Source: Casuarina equisetifolia
Lineage: Eukaryota; Streptophyta; Magnoliopsida; Fagales; Casuarinaceae
Direction: 5' to 3'
NCBI GenBank assembly: GCA_028551475.1
Contig: CM052358.1
Coordinates: 3,536,501 to 3,600,500 of the forward strand
DNA length: 64,000 bases
Shown here: in pieces, positions 57,941 through 64,000 of the stretch
Layout: each line of letters starts with the position of its first letter
Numbering within the stretch: position 1 is the first letter of the stretch
Notes under the pieces: model-generated
The model's database searches: none
Seen by the model: the letters and a program-made list of their open reading frames with translations, nothing else
Told to the model about the DNA's origin: nothing
Translations under genes and position numbers: made by a program

Positions 57941-58170
57941 CTCGGATAAGAATAGGGATTGGAAGTGCGAGCTCGCAAGCAAGCGAACGGAAGCGAAGAG
58001 CAAGAAAGGAAGAGACACGACGGAGAAGAAAGGTCTCGAGGCTTTGGGGCTTTGACTCTTTTAAGCTTTTGTTGTTGCTGATGATGACGATGATGCCTCC
58101 GTTGCTTCCCGAGCTCCCTGTACTTAGAATAAAGGGGAACGAGGGGCTATCTCGTAAATACCTTAACACA
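57941..58170 (-). promoter_or_regulatory. MED12 untranslated first exon
   Basis: CT-rich, GC-raised stretch on the minus strand running into a GT donor at 57940, typical of a plant first exon. The start site is probably between 58100 and 58170. The 116-codon frame crossing it has no motif and continues into the intron, so I treat it as chance. Confidence 0.5.
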
Positions 58171-61100
58171 TAATGCCTTTGATCTATTTGTATCCAATCC
58201 CTTTCCCCATTTTACCCTCGACTTTCTCTCAAGCGTCGAGCACCACCCCCAGCGGGCAAAAAGATCATTTATGGAGGGTAAAATGGTCAAAGCCTAGTCC
58301 CTAGCCGCAATTAATCCTAACTCTTGTTGTGGGATAAAGTTGTGTTTTGCGTGCATTAATTCCCAGTTCGTGTATTTCGTGTCTTCCATTTGTTGTTGTT
58401 TCGAATACATGCAATGATGCTTGTGTGTTGTGTCCTGATTGGACAGCTTGGTTATTCTATTGGGCTAGAAAATTAATTCTCAAAAAAATATTCTAGAATT
58501 CTCACTTAAATTTTATTTTTGTAAAAGTTATTTAAGATCAGATTCATAAGTTTGTATTAATTCCATAATAAACCTGGCACCCACATGTTTGTGATAAGGT
58601 ACATGAAAGGACAATGTAACGATTTTCTAAAAGAACTATGGGTTGTTTCTTATAAGTCAATTTACACAAAACAAACGAGTACATTAATGTCTTTCATATG
58701 CGAAAATAACTATGTACATTAATTGCTAAAATCCAACCGTAGGCTTGAAAGGTATTTCCACTATTTTCCTGTAAAAGAAACAAATAAACATTAGAGACAA
58801 TCCAACATTCGTGAAAGAACACATTCATAAAAGAACATATCTCCCAGAGTTTGTCCCCCCGGCAGCCTATTATGCAGCGTAAATTGTCCAATTTGTAAGT
58901 TTGGAACCGTTCTTGTGGGGACCCACTGCCCAGTGGCCTTCGTTAGGCCTATGTTTCGTTGCTGATATTTTAGGACCATTTAAGAGACACGTTATTTCAT
59001 ACTTTGCACCTGGTTTGAGCTCCCACTCAATAATGCTCAATTCTATCAATGACCACCAACAATATGGGTTAACAAGTACTTGATTTAGTTGGAAATAAAC
59101 ATTATTTAAACTTTTTAATTTCAAATTTGACATCAAGATGTGTAAGTTTCAGTATATACATAAAAAAAATAAAAAATAAATTAGGTAGATAAACTTTATC
59201 TTAAGCCAAGCCCAAAAAAAATTATTGGATGAATCAAATTGATGATTTCTTCTTAAAAAATTGACACAATGGCTTTAGTTGTTATGGATCCATGGTTAGG
59301 ATATACAGGATAATTCTATGTTACTCTAGTATATTTTTTGGTTAGGTGCTTGCAATGGTTTTTTATTTGTAATGAAAGTTCTAAGATTTTATTATATTTT
59401 GGATCTCGTTTCATGAGATCATGTTTTACATATAGGTAGATTCCGATGTGACATCACGGAATTCAAGAGAGTATAAATAAAACTAGTCATGGTAAACATT
59501 AGCAGCAGTAGACACGAGCTTTTAGAAATGACCAATCTTGGAACTAGTTCTTATGCTAAATCAAAAGTACTTAGAGAATGAAATGAGGTTGTCGGCCACT
59601 TTTGATCTCGTTGATTGCTAATCACATTTATCCCGACATGGCTCTAAAATGTATTGTAGTTATTTTACATAAATTTGTTCTTGCAAATTAAGATATTTTA
59701 AGGACATATCACAGATATATAAAAGCCGATAATGCGAACTCATTTAACGAAACTAAAAGTAAAATAAAGACTGCTAAGATTCCTAAAAAATAAGCGGATT
59801 GGTGCAAAAAAAAAAAGGGCATGTTTTTACATATATTTAAATTATTTTTAAATAAAAACTTTAAGAAAAATACAACTAATATAAGGCCAAGGATTTTAAA
59901 TTTATTTGTATATAGTATCTTTAGTATCTCTTCATTATATCAATATAATGATTTAGAATTTCAATATTAAATAGCATGTATAGTTAGAAAAGTTATACAT
60001 ATAGACATAATGGTGAAATACCTATGCCCCGATTATACAAAGAATGAGAAATAAGGAACTCTTGAGACTTTTGTTATGCTTTTTTAAAAATTTGTAAATT
60101 ATACTCTATATTTGTTTTGATTGTTTTGAATCTCTTAGAATAATTGATGGATGAAATTATTTTTTTATTTTATATATATATTTTTAAAAAAATAGTGATG
60201 ATATACTAACAAACTTTATTATTAACAATAAGGTTGGATGTAATAACTATACATAAGATAAATACAAGGAAAGCCTAACACTTAAAAAATACAAACTGTC
60301 ATAAAAACTTGCAATTAAAGCATGAAATACATTGGGAATACATTGGCTTAACTCTATGGTAATCTATAATTACTTAAACTTAATTAATTATGCATGAAAA
60401 CTACTAAATATGGGTGTGATGGATGAAAATTAATACGTTTTTTGAAAAGTATGTATGTTAAATACTTATCATAAAAACAATAGGTGTTACAAGATAATTA
60501 ATGTATATTGTGACTACAATAATAAATAAAGACTGTCTACATATAAAAACAAAGGAAAACTAAACAAGACTTAAGCATTTATTGCATTCTCATGTAAATG
60601 ACTAACAATAATTTTTTTTTTATGCAAATTAAAAAATTTAATCATTTAGAGATCATCAACCTTAGAGTTTCTTCATATTTTTTCTTGGTTCATCTTCAAT
60701 CTTGTATCTTGTGTTTACAACAATTAATAAAGACTATCTATGTGTAAAAGCAAAGAAGACTCTTACAAAAAAAAAAAAAAAGGATAAACAAGACTCGAGA
60801 ATTTCTTTCTTTCTACACGTCAATAATGAAAAACAATTTTAATACATCACTAGAAAGTTCGATGCTTCAAAATCATTAACCTTATGTTTTATTTTGATTT
60901 TCCTTTAACCTTATAATTTTTTGTTGTAAATTTTATTTAAAATACTTGTATTTTTTTATTCAAAGTCATTGAACTTTAGAATTTTTTTTTTGTATTAGAG
61001 GATGTTAAATACCTTAATCGAGCAAGACACTAGTTTTGTAAAAAAAATAATTATCTATAATTATATAATTATATATGATCGTATAATTATCTATTTCTTT

Positions 61101-61460
61101 TTTATTTATTATTAACTTTTAATATTTTATTTTTAAATAATAAGACCACTTAAAGACTAGAACTCTTCATCTTTTTAACCATTTTTTTTATGTGTGTCAA
61201 AATCATAAGTTCTCTCTTTATTAGAGATTAATACTCAGGTTTTAATTACAAAACAATTCTCTTACCATTTTCTGTCCATCCTTTTTATTAAATAAACCTT
61301 GGTCATATGTAGTTTGACTGGGCTTACGATTCCCACCATAATTAAATTTTAGTTATTTCAAATCCTACATCTTATTGAAAAGAAATAATAATTAAAACTT
61401 AATTATTTAAAAAACTCAACAATACTATAAAATCTGACATTAAATACCCAGAGCCCTTGG
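58171..61460. other. intergenic, MED12 to small basic protein gene
   Basis: The first few hundred bases are the MED12 promoter side. The rest, especially 59800-61440, is extremely AT-rich with many homopolymer runs. No coding feature is supported; open frames at 58694-59136 lack motifs. Confidence 0.5.
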
Positions 61461-61470
61461 TGACATTCGA

Positions 61471-62342
61471 CTCTCTCTCTCTCTCTCTTCCCCACTGTCT
61501 TTTTCCTTGTTTCCTACAAGGGAAGGGACTCTTAAGTTTGGCAGAAAGTCCTTTCCTTGCCGCCGTTTGCGGAGCTTCCCGTTGCCGGTGAGGTTAATAT
61601 TCATCTTCCTTCGGAACTAAACGCAGGTTCCGAGGAGTTGGGTTAGCTATTATACCAAGAACAGGCACGCGGGACTCCCTTCCGAAGGTGATCCTCCATC
61701 TTTATCTTCTCGAATTTAATTGCGTTCAGGATCTTCTACACTCCACTCCTTCTATTTATGAAATTGATTGGCGGAAAGTTATTAAGGAACTTATTAAGCA
61801 TAACCCACATGCCATTTGCTGCCCACTGAATTTCTTTAACAAATTTTTCTTCCATGCGTGCGATGATAATATCTTAAGAGTTGAAGCGAATGTTGATAAC
61901 AAATTTGATTACTTAAGGTTGAAAACTGATGTGTAATTCGCCTTCGCTAAACAAATGAACGTTGTTTTGTAGAAAAAGAAATGGTCTGGTGGAAGGAGGT
62001 TCGTGTTTCTGTTAATTTCATCTTTTTGAACCCCCTTTTTTGTGGCAACAGAAAGATGGTAAGATTCAAGAAAACAAAGGCATTGCTTCGATTTTGTCTG
62101 GCCAACATCACTAAGACAGTAAATTTAAATTTTTTTAGAGCATCTCATATTGGAAAGGGGGATTAACAAATCATTGTAGCCCCTGCATTTGAATGTTGCA
62201 GCTATTGTTCTTGTTTTATAATTTTTCTCTTCTTACTTTTTTTTCGTGATGACAAAAAGCGTTGAGATATAAACATCTCATATTTTCACTCTGTTGGTTG
62301 TGATTGCAGACGCTAATTATCTAGAGTGGCCAAGAAGTTGCA
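61471..62342 (+). promoter_or_regulatory. untranslated first exon and leader intron
   Basis: A (CT)9 run at 61471-61488 opens a pyrimidine-rich leader that ends at a donor TTGCCG|GTGAGG (61587/61588). An acceptor GATTGCAG at 62309 gives a 722-base leader intron and a 33-base exonic stretch before the ATG at 62343. Open frames at 61688-61936 and 61981-62166 fall within this intron and have no motif. Confidence 0.55.
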
Positions 62343-63751
62343 ATGGGCACTACAGTCACGCAGCAGAAAAGTGGTCTTCCTCAAATTGTTAAACTGGATA
62401 ATGGATTGAAACTGGTAACACTTCTTCTGAGATGTGAACAATGAGCGAGTGATGTTTTTAACATATTTGGTTTTCGCTTTTGCTTCTTTGATATGCGTTG
62501 GAGTGAATATTCTGATGCAAGACTGATGTTTATTCAACTAGCAACTTGCGGGGACACAGACTGTTTTTCCTTCTCTTCAGTCCTCGCTTGGAAACTAATA
62601 TGCTAGAGAACTCTAGGAAAATAGCTTCATACGTTCATGCTTAGCATCTGAAAAAAAAGATATAAAGGGCATATATTAAACAATGAAAAAGATAGCTTTC
62701 AAGTACCTAAAGTGCCTGGACAGTGGTGTTCATTCTCAATTTTACTATACATCCTTATTCTGCTTTCTACATGGTTGGATGATAGCATGTATTATAGGCT
62801 GAAACTACTAGTTTACTAATATTCCTAAGATGCCTGGCAAGTGGTATTTATGTTAGTTTACTGTCCTTTCGTATTATGCTTTCTACATGCTTAGATGATT
62901 TCATTTCAAGTTCCCATTTTTTGTTCCCTGGTGCTTTCTCCTATTTATTTTCAATTGGACGAACATAACCTCAAACTATGTGAGGTACTCTTAATTCCAT
63001 CACAGTCAGAGTAACCTCCTCCTCCCTCCACCCCCCAAAAAAAAGGGGGTTCAACCAAGGTAATAGTGTCAGCTGAAACTGCATGTACATGCAATCAGTG
63101 AAGCCATGATGTTTTTATGGACTAATGGACATCAAACTTGTCCTATCCAGATATAGACTCTTTTGCGTTTTCTATCATTTCCATAAAAAGAATGGGTCCT
63201 CGGGTATGGAAAATTGTATATGTGTATTTCTCGAATGATGGTTTTGCACTGCATTGTTTTTGTCAATTCACCATCCTATATCCAGTTTCTTCATGCTTGG
63301 AGTACTGCTGATGTGCAGGCTGAACAATGGGTTAATAACATGACCAAAACTACAGCATATGAGCCAAAAGAAGAAGAAATGGAGGCTCGACCGCAGAGGT
63401 CAGTTCAACTGCCTTTAAAATGTCTGTAATAGCTATTATAGTTACATACCAAAGCTGTTCGTCAAATTCTTCACACTTTCCTGTAGGCTTGGACTGGGTG
63501 CAAAGGTTTCACGTCAAGCCAAATTTGGACCTCCAAACAACCCACTTGAAAGAAAACTACAAGCCAAGTTAAACTCTGGAAAAATAAAAGCTGCTAAAAG
63601 TGCCAAAGTATCCAACCCATTGGCTAGAGATGGAGGTGACAATGACAGTGACGATGACGAGGATCTAGACAGCAGAACTAGTGCGTTTACCAAAAAGAGA
63701 GCAGTAGATTCGAAGACATCACTTTTACAGGCAAATAAGAAGAAGAAGTAA
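62343..63751 (+). CDS. small lysine-rich protein, function unknown
   Basis: Three exons: 62343-62414, 63319-63398, 63487-63751; 138 residues. I do not recognise the family with confidence. The most conserved-looking part is RLGLGAKVSRQAKFGPP, followed by NPLERKLQAKLNSGK. An acidic cluster (DNDSDDDEDLD) and a basic end (KKRAVDS, QANKKKK) follow, which suggests a nuclear or nucleolar protein. LGLGAK-type motifs occur in small conserved eukaryotic domains of unknown function, but I could not check. The model is supported by three good splice junctions that keep one frame, a leader intron and a Lys-rich end that reaches a stop. No signal peptide or membrane segment is present. Confidence 0.75.
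62700..62900 (+). repeat. diverged 120-bp duplication in intron
   Basis: CCTAAAGTGCCTGGACAGTGGT with CTTTCTACATGGTTGGATGAT recurs about 120 bases later as CCTAAGATGCCTGGCAAGTGGT with CTTTCTACATGCTTAGATGAT. Both lie in the first coding intron of the small basic protein gene. Confidence 0.6.
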
Positions 63752-64000
63752 CTTATTCCCTTTGTACATCTGAAGTCACTCAAGTTTTGGTCTCATGTGT
63801 TCTTTGTAATATATCTTTTATGTAAGACTTGTTAATTCAGCAAATTAATGTTCTGTAGAAGATCCATGAGGGATGTTTTTGCTTCTGTATATTTACTAAA
63901 TGTTTCTGCAATGCCAGAGGATATAGAAAATTGAATCTCATGGGTTTCCTAACATCTGTATAATCAGATCAAGTGTTGCATCTGTTAATTTAACACTCCA
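63752..64000 (+). other. 3' flank of small basic protein gene
   Basis: This is the 3' UTR side of the small lysine-rich protein gene; T-rich text with no coding feature seen. Confidence 0.5.

Noticed and set aside
57819..58169. 116-codon minus-strand gene
   Set aside because: It crosses the first exon donor of MED12 and shows no family features.
61688..62166. Two small genes before the lysine-rich protein
   Set aside because: Both frames lie in the leader intron between good splice sites and have no motifs.

Overview
This is a window of plant nuclear DNA, most probably from a eudicot. It carries intron-containing genes with GT-AG junctions, land-plant-specific families (BZR1-type beta-amylase, subgroup IIIf bHLH, PRONE-type RopGEF, PLS-type PPR), AT-rich intergenic DNA and leader introns. 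All exon models below were built by eye from reading-frame continuity, splice consensus and family alignment from memory. No search was run and the species cannot be named.

Layout. (1) About 0.65-8.2 kb: a BAM7-type beta-amylase on the minus strand, with nine coding exons, a GC-rich leader exon and a 1.28-kb leader intron that holds a 107-bp foldback. (2) About 8.3-24 kb: a gene desert of AT-rich repetitive DNA with a 650-bp tandem duplication, nested 115-bp repeats and an inverted copy at 11.6-13.2 kb, a retroelement primer-binding-site-like motif at 18.2 kb, a GC-richer island at 20 kb and a 180-bp tandem duplication at 21.7 kb. (3) 24.4-28.2 kb: a MYC1-like (bHLH12-like) IIIf bHLH factor on the plus strand, with a 15-nt microexon and a degenerate DNA-contacting basic region. 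(4) 30.8-31.9 kb: a 2-oxoglutarate/Fe(II) dioxygenase of gibberellin-oxidase type on the minus strand. (5) 33.4-35.3 kb: a broken PPR gene. (6) 36.2-37.2 kb: a single-C2-domain protein with a basic tail. (7) 39.0-40.9 kb: a RopGEF. (8) 43.3-58.2 kb: MED12, the Mediator kinase-module subunit, on the minus strand, about 2262 residues, with a non-coding first exon. (9) 61.5-63.8 kb: a small lysine-rich protein of unknown function with a leader intron.

The order BAM, MYC1, RopGEF, MED12 matches what I recall of two paralogous Arabidopsis segments (At4g00450-At4g00490 and At2g45880-At2g45890). The window therefore looks like an unfractionated version of an ancestral block. The genes share no single pathway. 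Several do meet at development: MYC1 and RopGEF3/4 in epidermal or cell-wall patterning, BAM7 and the dioxygenase in hormone-linked growth, and MED12 in general transcriptional control. I saw no prokaryotic-style system, CRISPR array or clear tRNA/rRNA gene.
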